Below, in pieces: positions 26,653 to 35,191 of a stretch of 55,409 bases of DNA. The stretch is from Longimycelium tulufanense. Lineage in GTDB: Bacteria > Actinomycetota > Actinomycetes > Mycobacteriales > Pseudonocardiaceae. The notes under the pieces are model-generated. The model worked only from the letters and a program-made list of their open reading frames with translations. It was not told the origin of the DNA and did not search any database. Both the position numbers and the translations under genes were made by a program. The stretch is from assembly GCF_014645795.1 (NCBI RefSeq), contig NZ_BMMK01000023.1, forward strand, positions 48,643-104,051, written 5' to 3'. The first letter of the stretch is position 1. Each line of letters starts with the position of its first letter.

Positions 26653-26809
26653 TCGCGCCTCCCGGGTCGGCTGCGATCGGCTGGAGATCATCCGTGGGCG
26701 CGCGGGCGCGCCCGTCAGCGGCGCGCCGGGCCCAGCAGTACCTCGATCCTCGCAGAACACGTACCCACCGGGCGAACCGCCGAACGCGTCAGCCCGTTCT
26801 CCTGAGACG

Positions 26810-27436
26810 ATGGGTGGCGTGTCCACCCCGAGCAATCCGCCGCCGCGCAGCCGAGGCCAGCAGGGCATCCGCGACATCGTGATGTCCCTGCTCTTCCTGC
26901 TGCTGATCGTGTTCGTCATGGTCGGCGTGACGCGCGGCTGCTCGTTCAGCCCGGGCGGGCCGTCGGTGGACCAGGGCGTGGTGCCGACCGTGGACCCCAC
27001 GGCCGAGCTGCACCGCGCGGCCAAGCGGGTGCCGTTCGGGGTGCGCCAGCCCGAGCTCCCGGCCGGGTGGCGGGCCAACTCGGCGGGCGTGGACCGGTTC
27101 GGCGAGACCACCCCGAAGGCGTACGCGGTGCGGGTGGGCTGGCTCAGCCCGAGCGGCCACTACCTGCGGCTGTCCCAGTCGAACGGGGCCGAGGCCGACC
27201 TGGTGCGGTTCGAGACCGGCCGGCAGGAGTCCAGCACCTCCTCGGTCGAGGTGGACGGCGTGCGGTGGACGGTCTACCCGGGGCAGCGGTCGGAGCGGGC
27301 CTGGGTGACCGAGCTGGACGGTCACCGGGTGCTGGTGACCGGGAGTGGCGACGAGCAGGAGTTCCGCACGCTCGCCGGGGCGGTGCAGGGTGCTCCCGTG
27401 CTGCAGGTCACCCGCGCCCCGACCCCCGGCGGCTGA
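26810..27436 (+). CDS. DUF4245 single-pass membrane protein
   Basis: A 208-residue protein with a short cytoplasmic tail rich in Pro/Arg, one membrane helix ([21 protein letters not shown]) and an extracytoplasmic domain of about 160 residues with regularly spaced Trp/Tyr strands ([36 protein letters not shown]). It is the DUF4245 protein that sits divergent to glpX in many actinobacteria (Rv1100). Function unknown; the fold of the outer domain resembles a lipid- or ligand-binding scaffold only by guess. Start ATG at 26810, or GTG at 26819. Its end overlaps the convergent GT87 gene by 29 nt. Confidence 0.8.
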   Translation: MGGVSTPSNPPPRSRGQQGIRDIVMSLLFLLLIVFVMVGVTRGCSFSPGGPSVDQGVVPTVDPTAELHRAAKRVPFGVRQPELPAGWRANSAGVDRFGETTPKAYAVRVGWLSPSGHYLRLSQSNGAEADLVRFETGRQESSTSSVEVDGVRWTVYPGQRSERAWVTELDGHRVLVTGSGDEQEFRTLAGAVQGAPVLQVTRAPTPGG

Positions 27437-28769
27437 GCAGCACCCACGGTCGCCCGGCGCCGGGCAGGGCCCGCGACCGGGCGCCCAGCACCGGCGAGCG
27501 GAGCGGGCCCGGGGCCGGGGCCAGCGGCCGGAGCAGCTGGGTGGCGGTGAGGGCCAGCGTGCCGGCGAAGATGACCAGGTAGACGTTGCGGGTGAGCAAC
27601 TCCAGCGCCAGCGGCAGGTCGTGGAAGAGGTCGAGGAAGAACAGGCCGGGCACCGGGTTGCCGGTGCGGGCGAAGCCGACGATCCAGGCGCCCGCCAGCA
27701 GGTGCAGCGCGGCGAGCAGGGTGAGCCCGACGCGGCGGGAACCGGTTCGGGCGTGGTGGGTGAGCAGCACCGCGAGCGGGACGAACCAGACCCAGTGGTG
27801 ACTCCAGGAGAACGGGGAGACCGCCGTGGTGGTGAGGCCGGCCAGGGTGACGCCGAGCAGCTCCTGACCCCGCCGCCGGGCGCCGGCGGCGAGCCACAGG
27901 CCGGTCACCGCGGCCGTGAGCGCCAGGAGCAACCACAGCGACCTGGGGTAACTGCCGTCGCCGGTGAGATGCGTGAGCATGCCGGTGATCGACTGGTTGC
28001 TGGGTACGGCGATCGAGCCGATGCGTCCGGAGTCGAGGAAGGTGCCCGCCCAGAAGGTGCTCGCGGCGGCCGGAGCGGCCAGGAAGCCGGCCGCGACCGT
28101 GCCGAGGAGCGCGGCGACGGCGATCCCCGCGGCCCGGAAGCGACGCGTGGCCAAGAGATAGAGCACGAAGAACGCGGGGGTGAGCTTGATCCCCGCGGCG
28201 ATGCCCACGGCCACCCCCTTCCACCGGGCGCTGTCCGGGCGGGTGAGATCCCACAGCACCACGGCCATCAGCACGAGGTTGATCTGGCCGAGCGCCATCG
28301 TGGTGCGCACGGGTTCCAGCCAGAACACCGTCGCCGCGAGCAGGGCGGTGAGGGCGGCCAGCTGGCGGCCCGGCGGCTGGCCGAGGTGTCGCCAGCAGTG
28401 CAGGACGACCCAGGTGAGGGCGGCCGCGTTCACCGCGGTGCCGGGCCCGGTCAGGGTGTCGAACGAGACCCAGCCCAGCGGGGAGAACAGCAGCGCGGCG
28501 AACGGCGGGTAGGTGAAGCGCAGGTCGGCGACGACGGGCTCGGTGTAGAGCACGGGGCCGGACCACAGGGCGAGCCCGCCGGCCCGGTAGACGAGCAGGT
28601 CGACGAGGTGGAAGGAGCGGGGCCAGGCGAGCTGCGTCGCCAGGTGCGCGAGCAGGCTGGCGGCCAGCACGGCGGGCGCCGCCGCGACCAGCCATCCGGG
28701 GAGGGGGGCCGGGCGTTTCCGGCGGGCCTGGTCGACCGCCGCCGAAATCCCGAGCGCGAAGCTCATCAC
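27408..28769 (-). CDS. GT87-family glycosyltransferase (copy 2)
   Basis: A 453-residue polytopic membrane protein and paralogue of the genes at 9187-10518 and 49684-50946. GT87 motifs: HLVDLLVYRAGG after the first helix, FTYPPFAALLFSP, LGQINLVLMAVV, GIAAGIKLTPAFF, SNQSITGML and SWSHHWVW. Likely a polyprenyl-phosphate-mannose-dependent mannosyltransferase or related enzyme acting on cell-envelope lipoglycans. The 3' end overlaps DUF4245 tail to tail. ATG at 28769 (a second ATG follows at once). No partner glycan gene is adjacent. Confidence 0.82.
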   Translation of the reverse strand: MMSFALGISAAVDQARRKRPAPLPGWLVAAAPAVLAASLLAHLATQLAWPRSFHLVDLLVYRAGGLALWSGPVLYTEPVVADLRFTYPPFAALLFSPLGWVSFDTLTGPGTAVNAAALTWVVLHCWRHLGQPPGRQLAALTALLAATVFWLEPVRTTMALGQINLVLMAVVLWDLTRPDSARWKGVAVGIAAGIKLTPAFFVLYLLATRRFRAAGIAVAALLGTVAAGFLAAPAAASTFWAGTFLDSGRIGSIAVPSNQSITGMLTHLTGDGSYPRSLWLLLALTAAVTGLWLAAGARRRGQELLGVTLAGLTTTAVSPFSWSHHWVWFVPLAVLLTHHARTGSRRVGLTLLAALHLLAGAWIVGFARTGNPVPGLFFLDLFHDLPLALELLTRNVYLVIFAGTLALTATQLLRPLAPAPGPLRSPVLGARSRALPGAGRPWVLLSRRGSGRG

Positions 28770-28999
28770 GCCATCACTTCGTCCGCGGTGGCAGGGTGGT
28801 GCAGCGGTCGGGCCGTACCGGGGGTACTGATCACCGGACTGAGGGACAGGCCGTCAGTGGGGTTGTTCCGCTTCGGCGCCGTCACGGCTTACCTGGGCGG
28901 CAGGCTCCCTGTGATGGCGGCCGGTGCGAGGCGCTGGTTCGCGGATCTTCGGCTGCTGGTGGCTGTCCTCGATCTCTCGGTCCGCGCGCTATAACATGA

Positions 29000-29009
29000 G
29001 TGTATACAC
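29000..29009. promoter_or_regulatory. 10-bp palindrome in the padR promoter
   Basis: GTGTATACAC, perfectly symmetrical, 21 bp before the PadR-like ATG and just after a TATAAC -10-like word at 28990-28995. Candidate autoregulatory operator. Confidence 0.5.
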
Positions 29010-29029
29010 GCGAGGTACAGTCGGGAGCT

Positions 29030-29551
29030 ATGTCGATCGCGCACACGTTGCTCGGGTTACTGCGGGCGGGCCCGAAGCACGGTCATGACCTGAAGCGGGA
29101 GTACGACGCGCGATTCGGCCATGACCGACCACTGCCGCACGCCGAGATCCACGCTGCCCTGGCGCGGCTGCTCAGGGACGGGCTGATCGACGTCGAGACC
29201 GGCGGGCAGGGTGGTGCGGCCGGTAAGCAGTACACGATCAACGACATCGGGGCGCAGGACCTCGAACGCTGGCTCGACACCCCGGAGAAGCCCGAGATCC
29301 CGTTGCGTAGCACGGTGTACGCGAAGGTGGTTGTCGCACTGCTCAACGGACGGAGTGCCGCCGATGTGCTGGAGGCGCAGCGGGTCGAGCACGCGCGGGT
29401 GATGCGTCGCCTGGTGCGGCGCAAGGCCGGCGGCGATCCGCTGGACCAGCTCATCTGCGACCACGCGCTGTCCCACATGGAGGCGGACCTGCGGTGGCTG
29501 GAGGCCACCTCGTCCCGGCTCGACCGGCTCGTGGCGGAGGTCGGCGGTTAG
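29030..29551 (+). CDS. PadR-family transcriptional regulator
   Basis: A 173-residue winged-helix regulator. The N-terminal domain MSIAHTLLGLLRAGPKHGHD... with LPHAEIHAALARLLRDGLI is typical of PadR, followed by a C-terminal helical dimerisation domain (PLRSTVYAKVVVALLNGRSAADVLEAQ...). PadR proteins usually repress an adjacent efflux or membrane-protein gene in response to small molecules; the DUF3995 gene is 35 bp downstream on the same strand. ATG with GGGAGCT RBS. The palindrome at 29000-29009 is a likely binding site. Confidence 0.9.
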   Translation: MSIAHTLLGLLRAGPKHGHDLKREYDARFGHDRPLPHAEIHAALARLLRDGLIDVETGGQGGAAGKQYTINDIGAQDLERWLDTPEKPEIPLRSTVYAKVVVALLNGRSAADVLEAQRVEHARVMRRLVRRKAGGDPLDQLICDHALSHMEADLRWLEATSSRLDRLVAEVGG

Positions 29552-29586
29552 GCTCCGGCCGGGTGCCCAGGTCTGGGGGACTGAAG

Positions 29587-30102
29587 ATGGTTGCTGATCT
29601 CGTGCCCGCTCGCCCGCCCCGAGGCTTGCTCCTGCTCGTGTGGTGCGGCTACGCGGCCTTCGCGGTTGGTCTGCTGCATGCGCTGGTGAGCGTTTACTGG
29701 GCTGCTGGTGGCACGGCGGGCTTGGACACGTTGGGCGGAACGTTGGAGGAACTGGCCCGGCAACGCGACCCGAGGCTGATCGCGATCGTGTGGCTGACCG
29801 CCGGGCTGAAGCTCGTCGCATCGGTGCTGGGGCTCGCCGTGGTGCAGCAGTGGGGGAGGCGGCTACCGCGAGGGCTGCTTCTCGTGGCGGCATGGGGCGC
29901 CGCCACGCTACTCGTGCTGTACGGCGGGGCGCTGACCGTCGGGCAGGTGTTGGTGAAGGTCGGGGTGGTCGCGGCCGCGCCGACCATGAACTGGAAGGCC
30001 TTCCACTGGCACCTGTTCCTGTGGGACCCGTGGTTCCTCGCATGGGGCCTGCTGTTGGCGGCGGCCACCTGGGGTTCTGCCCGGAGACAGCGCACCGGGT
30101 GA
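29587..30102 (+). CDS. DUF3995 four-helix membrane protein
   Basis: A 171-residue polytopic protein with four membrane segments (LLLLVWCGYAAFAVGLLHAL, LKLVASVLGLAVVQ, GLLLVAAWGAATLLVLYGGAL and a last helix FLAWGLLLAAATW), a loop with AAPTMNWKAFHWHLFLWDP and the DUF3995 feature of a Trp/His-rich final loop. It follows the PadR gene in the same direction with its own RBS (GGGGACTGAAG), so it is probably its regulated partner. Function unknown. Confidence 0.75.
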   Translation: MVADLVPARPPRGLLLLVWCGYAAFAVGLLHALVSVYWAAGGTAGLDTLGGTLEELARQRDPRLIAIVWLTAGLKLVASVLGLAVVQQWGRRLPRGLLLVAAWGAATLLVLYGGALTVGQVLVKVGVVAAAPTMNWKAFHWHLFLWDPWFLAWGLLLAAATWGSARRQRTG

Positions 30103-30134
30103 CCGGAGCCGGCCACCGGGAACCGCACGCGCGC

Positions 30135-30422
30135 CTACTCGGCGATGGGCTGCTCGGGTTCCTCGTCGGCCTCGCGGGCCGCGGCGAGCACCGACTCCAC
30201 CCGCTCCCGCGCGCCCGCAAGGTGCCGCTCGCACAGCCGGGCCAGTGCCTCGCCGCGCTCCCACAGCGCCAGCGAGTCCTCCAGCGACAGCCCGCCGGCC
30301 TCCAGCCGGCGCACCACCTCGGCCAGCTCGTCCCGGGCCTGCTCGTAACCGAGCCCGGCCAGCTCAGCCGGAATCTCCGTACTCCGGCCCGTCTCCCCGG
30401 GCGGGTTCTCGGACGCACTCAC
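30135..30422 (-). CDS. xseB: exodeoxyribonuclease VII small subunit
   Basis: A 95-residue helical protein with the XseB core GYEQARDELAEVVRRLEAGG and LEDSLALWERGEALARLCER; the N- and C-termini are acidic/Pro-rich tails. Exonuclease VII degrades single-stranded DNA to oligonucleotides with several small subunits per large subunit. Its start overlaps the stop of the unknown gene at 30419-30832 by 4 nt (ATGA). Matches Rv1107c. Confidence 0.92.
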   Translation of the reverse strand: MSASENPPGETGRSTEIPAELAGLGYEQARDELAEVVRRLEAGGLSLEDSLALWERGEALARLCERHLAGARERVESVLAAAREADEEPEQPIAE

Positions 30423-30832
30423 GCCGTTGCGCTCCCCAGTCGGCCCTGCACACTCACCACGGCGGTGGCCACCGCCTGGTCATAGCCTACGAACGCCTCG
30501 GCGAACTCCGCGCCATCCCCGTCGCGTACCGCGTCGTTGATCCGCACCTCGGCCTCGGCCACCCGCCGCACCATGCAGCGACCACCCGCATATACGGTGG
30601 CGGCCTCGGTGAGCGCGCGCAGCCGGGACGGCAGGGTTCGCCGGCCCGCGGTCGCACAGCCGGCCAGCAACGCCAGCCAACACTCGGTGGCCGCCGCGTC
30701 GGCCTCCTCGGCCCGCAGCGCAACGGTTCGTGCGTCGCACGCCGCCGGTCCGGTGCCCGCGGCCGCCACGGCCGTTCGGGCCGCGGCCACGGTCAGCGGC
30801 AGGAACGTGGTCTCCCGCGCCGGGTTCGGCAC
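30419..30832 (-). CDS. unknown helical protein inside the xse operon
   Basis: A 137-residue Ala-rich, all-helical protein (GTG start) located between xseA (13 bp upstream) and xseB (4-nt overlap). It has two Cys-containing segments (PAACDARTVALRAEEADAAA, CWLALLAGC), then VYAGGRCMVRRVAEAEVRIND and FAEAFVGYDQAVATAVVSVQ. It has no signal peptide, membrane helix or known domain. Translational coupling on both sides points to a role with exonuclease VII, perhaps as a regulatory or assembly factor, but this is inference. Codon pattern is normal for the neighbourhood. Confidence 0.75.
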   Translation of the reverse strand: MPNPARETTFLPLTVAAARTAVAAAGTGPAACDARTVALRAEEADAAATECWLALLAGCATAGRRTLPSRLRALTEAATVYAGGRCMVRRVAEAEVRINDAVRDGDGAEFAEAFVGYDQAVATAVVSVQGRLGSATA

Positions 30833-30845
30833 CGCTCACCTCCGC

Positions 30846-32117
30846 TCACCGCTGGTCACCCGGTCCGCGCTCGCGGTGCTGGTCCTCGGCGCCGTCCGAC
30901 ACCACCGCCCGCACCGCCCCGTCGACGAGCCGCACGCGGAGGGTGGTGCCCGGGGGGACATCGGCCACGGACCTGACGACCTCGGTGCCGTCGTCCGGCA
31001 CGACCCGTTGCACGATCGCGTACCCGCGGGCCAGCGTGGCCGCCGGTCCGAGGGTCGTCAAGCGCGATCTGGTTGCCGACAGGAACGTGTCCGCCGTGGC
31101 CAGCGTCCCCAGCATCGCCCGTCGCCCGCGTTCCCGCAGCGCCGTGACCTCCTCGGCCCGCTTGACCAGCGGCCCGAGTGGGTCGGCCAGCGCCGGCCGG
31201 CTGCGCAGGGCCGCCAGCAACCGGCATTCACGATCCACCCATCCGTGCAGCGCCCGCCGGGCGCGGTCGCGAAGCTGATGGATCCGTCGGGTTTCCTCGG
31301 CCACGTCCGGCACCACGCGCTTCCCGGCGTCGGTCGGTGTCGAGCACCGCACGTCCGCAACATGGTCCACCAGCGGGGAATCCGGCTCGTGCCCGATCGC
31401 GCTCACCACCGGCGTCCGACAGGTGGCCACCGACCGACACAACGTCTCGTCCGAGAACGGCAGCAGGTCCTCGACGCTGCCCCCGCCCCGGGCCAACACG
31501 ATCACGTCCACCTCGGGATCGGCATCGAGCATGTTGAGCGCGTCCACCACCTGCGGCACCGCCATGGCGCCCTGCACCGCAACGTTCACCACGCGGAAGC
31601 ACACCGCCGGCCACCGGGCACGTGCGTTGGTCAACACGTCGCGCTCAGCCGCGGACGCACGGCCGGTGATCAGGCCGACGCACTTCGGCAGGAACGGCAA
31701 CGGGCGCTTGCGAGCCGGGTCGAACAGGCCCTCCGCCGCGAGCAGCCGCCGCAACCGCTCGATCCGCGCCAGCAACTCGCCGATCCCGACGGCGCGGATC
31801 TCGTCCACGCGCAGGCTCAACGTCCCGCGCCCCACGTAGAAGGTGGGCCGGCCGTGCACGACCACGCGGCTGCCCTCCGTCAGTGGCGGCTCCAAGCCGC
31901 GAACCATCCCGACGGGACAGGTCAACGTGAGCGAGACGTCCGCGGCCGGATCACGCAACGTCAGGAACGCCGTGCTCGTGCCCGGCCGGGCGTTGAACTG
32001 CGTGAGCTGCCCCTCCACCCACACCGCGCCCAGCCGGTGCACCCAGTCCGCGATCTTGCGGGCAACGGTGCGGACCGGCCAGGGCTGCTCGGGCGTGGTG
32101 GGGCCGCCCCCGCTCAC
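30846..32117 (-). CDS. xseA: exodeoxyribonuclease VII large subunit
   Basis: A 423-residue XseA. The N-terminal OB-fold (about 15-105, with [10 protein letters not shown] and FLTLRDP) is followed by the catalytic domain with [37 protein letters not shown] and [27 protein letters not shown], then a coiled-coil region and a small C-terminal domain with [10 protein letters not shown]. It cuts single-stranded DNA in repair and recombination. The GTG start lies 7 bp after the lipid-droplet-associated-like gene. Matches Rv1108c; unlike M. tuberculosis there is an extra gene before xseB. Confidence 0.95.
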   Translation of the reverse strand: MSGGGPTTPEQPWPVRTVARKIADWVHRLGAVWVEGQLTQFNARPGTSTAFLTLRDPAADVSLTLTCPVGMVRGLEPPLTEGSRVVVHGRPTFYVGRGTLSLRVDEIRAVGIGELLARIERLRRLLAAEGLFDPARKRPLPFLPKCVGLITGRASAAERDVLTNARARWPAVCFRVVNVAVQGAMAVPQVVDALNMLDADPEVDVIVLARGGGSVEDLLPFSDETLCRSVATCRTPVVSAIGHEPDSPLVDHVADVRCSTPTDAGKRVVPDVAEETRRIHQLRDRARRALHGWVDRECRLLAALRSRPALADPLGPLVKRAEEVTALRERGRRAMLGTLATADTFLSATRSRLTTLGPAATLARGYAIVQRVVPDDGTEVVRSVADVPPGTTLRVRLVDGAVRAVVSDGAEDQHRERGPGDQR

Positions 32118-32124
32118 CCGGCCC

Positions 32125-32706
32125 TCACTGCGAGCCCTCGGCCCGGACCTTGGCCAGCCTGTTGGCCAACATCGAGCTGAACTGCGGCCGGTCGGCGTGC
32201 CCCCGCTCCCAGGCCAGCAAGGCGGCCAGGTCGTCGACGGACAGCTTCCGCAGCCGCGCCCGGACCTGCGCCAGCGTCATGCCGTCGTAGTCCGCCAGCG
32301 GCGGCTCCTGGGGCACCGCCGCGCCCCGCGCGGGCGCCTCGGCCTCGTCGGCCAGCTCGATGTCCAGCATCCCCTCGTCCAGACCCGGCTCCTCGGACCG
32401 CCAGGTCGGCTCCTCCTCCGGCAGGCCCGGCTCGGCCCGCCCCGGCCGGGCCGGCGCGGTCTCGAGGTCCTCGTCGAAGGTCGCCCACTCCGGCTGCTCC
32501 TCGGCCGGCCGCAACCCCGCCAACGCCTCGTCGCCCTTGATCGCCAGCTCGGTGATCTGCTGCTGCACGCGCATCGAGAGCTGGAGGGCCTGGCTGGCCA
32601 CGGTCACCGGCAGCCCGGCCAGCTGCCGGGGCAGCTTGCGGGCCTCCTCCACCGCGGTGACGGCGAGGCCGGCGGCGACCCGGACGGGTAGCGGGAGCGG
32701 CTTCAT
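32125..32706 (-). CDS. lipid-droplet-associated-like protein (Rv1109c family)
   Basis: A 193-residue protein. The N-terminal amphipathic helical part ([21 protein letters not shown]...[19 protein letters not shown]) is followed by a long acidic Pro/Glu linker (about 70-130) and a C-terminal helical domain ([31 protein letters not shown]) of the type found in the same place in Rv1109c, annotated in rhodococci as lipid droplet-associated. Its position between xseA and divergent ispH matches the conserved order. ATG at 32706; the upstream frame is a shadow. The molecular role is not established. Confidence 0.75.
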   Translation of the reverse strand: MKPLPLPVRVAAGLAVTAVEEARKLPRQLAGLPVTVASQALQLSMRVQQQITELAIKGDEALAGLRPAEEQPEWATFDEDLETAPARPGRAEPGLPEEEPTWRSEEPGLDEGMLDIELADEAEAPARGAAVPQEPPLADYDGMTLAQVRARLRKLSVDDLAALLAWERGHADRPQFSSMLANRLAKVRAEGSQ

Positions 32707-32818
32707 AATCACTAGCCTGCCGCAGTTTCGCGGGCCGTGCCCACCCTGACGCCCCGATCTCCGCACGCCACCGTCCGTGACTTGCGTCGCCCCCTCCGGC
32801 TGGGGCCGGACCGGCCCG

Positions 32819-32824
32819 TAGGCT
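32819..32824 (+). promoter_or_regulatory. -10 box before ispH
   Basis: TAGGCT (TANNNT) 6 nt before the ispH ATG, leaderless layout. Confidence 0.45.
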
Positions 32825-32830
32825 GGGGGC

Positions 32831-33817
32831 ATGAGCGACGCCACCGAGGCCACTCCGGACCGGGTCGGGCAGCCGCGCAAGCGGGTGCTGCTGGCCAAGC
32901 CGCGCGGCTACTGCGCCGGCGTCGACCGCGCCGTCGTGACCGTGGAGAAGGCGCTGGAGACCTACGGGCCGCCGGTGTACGTGCGCAAGGAGATCGTGCA
33001 CAACCGGCACGTGGTGGAGACGCTCTCCGAGCGCGGGGCGATCTTCGTCGACGACACCGACGAGGTGCCCGAGGGCGCGCTGGTGATCTTCTCGGCGCAC
33101 GGTGTCTCGCCGGAGGTGCACGCCGACGCCAAGCGCCGCAACCTGCGCACGATCGACGCGACCTGCCCGCTGGTGACCAAGGTGCACCAGGAGGCCAAGC
33201 GGTTCGCCCGCGACGACTACGACATCCTGCTGATCGGCCACGAGGGCCACGAGGAGGTCGAAGGCACCGCGGGGGAGGCGCCGGAGCACATCCAGCTGGT
33301 GGACACCGCCGAGGACGCCGCCCAGGTCGAGGTGCGCGACCCGGCCAAGGTGATCTGGCTGTCGCAGACCACGTTGAGCGTGGACGAGACCATGGAGCGG
33401 GTGGCGCAGCTGCGGGAGCGGTTCCCCGAACTGCAGGACCCGCCCAGCGACGACATCTGTTACGCCACGCAGAACCGGCAGGTCGCGGTGAAGGCGATGG
33501 CGGGCGAGTGCGACCTGGTGCTGGTCGTGGGTTCGCAGAACTCGTCCAACTCCAAGCGCCTGGTCGAGGTGGCGCTGCAGGCCGGCGCCCGGGCCGCGCG
33601 GCTGATCGACTACGCGCACCAGATCGACGAGGACTGGCTGGCCGGTGTGGACACCGTCGGAGTCACCAGCGGCGCCTCGGTGCCGGACATCCTGGTGATG
33701 CAGGTCCTGCGGTGGCTGTCCGAGCGAGGCTGGGGCGAGGTCGAGGAGATCACCACGGCCAACGAGAAGATCGCCTTCGCGCTACCGCGCGAGCTGCGCA
33801 AGGACCTCGTTCGCTGA
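32831..33817 (+). CDS. ispH: 4-hydroxy-3-methylbut-2-enyl diphosphate reductase
   Basis: A 328-residue 4Fe-4S enzyme, the last step of the MEP isoprenoid pathway, giving IPP and DMAPP. The three cluster Cys are visible: Cys28 in [12 protein letters not shown], the second in [14 protein letters not shown] and the third in [11 protein letters not shown], together with the [16 protein letters not shown] and GSQNSSNS motifs. In this window it supplies prenyl chains for UbiA and envelope lipids. It corresponds to Rv1110 (lytB2). Divergent from the lipid-droplet-like gene and convergent with the DUF6542 gene across a 26-bp palindrome. Confidence 0.97.
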   Translation: MSDATEATPDRVGQPRKRVLLAKPRGYCAGVDRAVVTVEKALETYGPPVYVRKEIVHNRHVVETLSERGAIFVDDTDEVPEGALVIFSAHGVSPEVHADAKRRNLRTIDATCPLVTKVHQEAKRFARDDYDILLIGHEGHEEVEGTAGEAPEHIQLVDTAEDAAQVEVRDPAKVIWLSQTTLSVDETMERVAQLRERFPELQDPPSDDICYATQNRQVAVKAMAGECDLVLVVGSQNSSNSKRLVEVALQAGARAARLIDYAHQIDEDWLAGVDTVGVTSGASVPDILVMQVLRWLSERGWGEVEEITTANEKIAFALPRELRKDLVR

Positions 33818-33921
33818 GCGGTTCCCGGGACCTCGTTCGCCGGCCGGTGTCCGGCTGACCCGGCGATCTGTCGGGCAGGCTCGCCAGCTCGCGGAACCGG
33901 ACTCCCACCACCCGCCCCACA

Positions 33922-33947
33922 GTGCCGACCGCAATTGCGGTCGGCAC
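33922..33947. terminator. 26-bp perfect palindrome between convergent genes
   Basis: GTGCCGACCGCAA and TTGCGGTCGGCAC meet at the centre (AATT as loop). It lies between the ispH stop and the leftward DUF6542 stop, and is likely a bidirectional terminator. Confidence 0.7.
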
Positions 33948-34042
33948 GTGTTGATGTCGGCCTCGAGCGCAGGATGGGCGGCCCACTCAGTGTCCTGCGC
34001 GAATGCCTACCGCAATGTGAGCCCGAACCCGCCGTCGCCGGC

Positions 34043-34792
34043 TCAGTAGGCATCGCCGCGCGGGCGGCGCTGGGCGGTGGTGCGGGTCCCACCCGCCGTG
34101 CTGCTCCGGCTGATCCGGGACGACGTGCCCTGCCTGGAGCCACCACGCATCCCGCTCGAGGTGCGGGTTGCCGAGCCGGACTTGGCCGACGTGGCGCTGG
34201 CGGCCCCGGGCTTGCCCGCGCCGACCTTCGCCGCGGCGGCACCCGCATTCGGCCGGCCGGCCGCGGCCCTGGCGCGCTGCTTCTCCCGCACCTTCTCCCG
34301 CGTCGACTTCCGGGCCGTCCGACCGGTCCTCCGGCCACGCTGCACCAGGATCCGCAGCAACCCGACGCCGACCGTCACACCCGTGGTCACCGCCATCGTC
34401 GGAAACGCGTTCACCAGCGGGAAGGCCGCGTTCAGGATCTCGTCGCTGATGCCCTCCCGGCTCGACTCCCCGAAGAGCAACACCACCGACGGCAACGACA
34501 CGGCCAGCAGCAGGGGTGGCTGCACCATCGGCCCGAACAGGCTCCCGCGCCGCACCCAGCAGACCGCGAGCAGGCAGCCCACGAAGTAGCCGCCCTTGAA
34601 GATCAACCCCAGCGCGTTCTCCCGCTGCAGGTCCACCGCGACGCCGATCTCGGTCAGCAGGAAGGCCAGCAGCACGGCCCCCCACCAGGGCAGCCCTCGG
34701 GAACCGCCGAAGACGGAGCGCTCGGCCAGCGGCACCCCGGCGGCTTCGTCGGCAAGATCGCTTCGACGGTCTCGCGTCGCGGTCACGGACAT
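34043..34792 (-). CDS. DUF6542-like membrane protein with basic tail
   Basis: A 249-residue protein. Four membrane segments occupy about 30-150 (WWGAVLLAFLLTEIGVAVDL, GGYFVGCLLAVCWV, LLLAVSLPSVVLLFG, TMAVTTGVTVGVGLLRILV), followed by a long Arg/Lys/Ala/Ser/Gly-rich cytoplasmic tail of about 90 residues that is probably disordered and could bind nucleic acid or acidic lipids. It has the place and layout of Rv1111c. ATG at 34792, with a GTG two codons upstream as an alternative. Function unknown. Confidence 0.7.
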   Translation of the reverse strand: MSVTATRDRRSDLADEAAGVPLAERSVFGGSRGLPWWGAVLLAFLLTEIGVAVDLQRENALGLIFKGGYFVGCLLAVCWVRRGSLFGPMVQPPLLLAVSLPSVVLLFGESSREGISDEILNAAFPLVNAFPTMAVTTGVTVGVGLLRILVQRGRRTGRTARKSTREKVREKQRARAAAGRPNAGAAAAKVGAGKPGAASATSAKSGSATRTSSGMRGGSRQGTSSRISRSSTAGGTRTTAQRRPRGDAY

Positions 34793-35181
34793 CACGGTAG
34801 ACGGTCTCGGAACGCCGCCGGGGCGTCGGACGCCGAACTCGTCGCCCGTGACGGCGCGAACTGAGCGCAACGTCACTCCGGGTGACGAAGCTCCGATCGG
34901 GGGGCGCGGATCTTCCGACCCCGGTCTCCGCCGGGCGACCCCACATGTCCCCGGCAGCCCGGAAAAGCCGCTCTCACCAGGAATTCGTCGTGTCTTGCGG
35001 ACCGCGTCGGAGATCGCGGGGCGGCGGCAGGTGCCGTCTGGGCGCGGGACCGGTTCGCCCGATCGACAGCCGTTGCCGACGTTGTGGCGTGACTCACCCC
35101 GCGGGGGCATGATCGCGCCCCGTCATCACCGTGCTGATCAGGCCAACCAGCCCGGTGAAGGGCCTCATGTCAGCCGGCGTG
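34793..35181. other. intergenic region
   Basis: About 390 bp between the DUF6542 start and the rmuC stop. It must include the DUF6542 promoter. Apart from the 12-bp tandem repeat at its right end nothing recognisable was seen. Confidence 0.4.
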
Positions 35182-35191
35182 TCAGCCGGCG
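35168..35191. repeat. 12-bp tandem repeat at the rmuC 3' end
   Basis: TGTCAGCCGGCG occurs twice head to tail and covers the rmuC stop codon. Confidence 0.6.

Noticed and set aside
27345-28994. A 549-codon plus-strand frame over GT87 copy 2
   Set aside because: Glu/Gly/Arg-rich antisense shadow; the opposite strand has all GT87 motifs.
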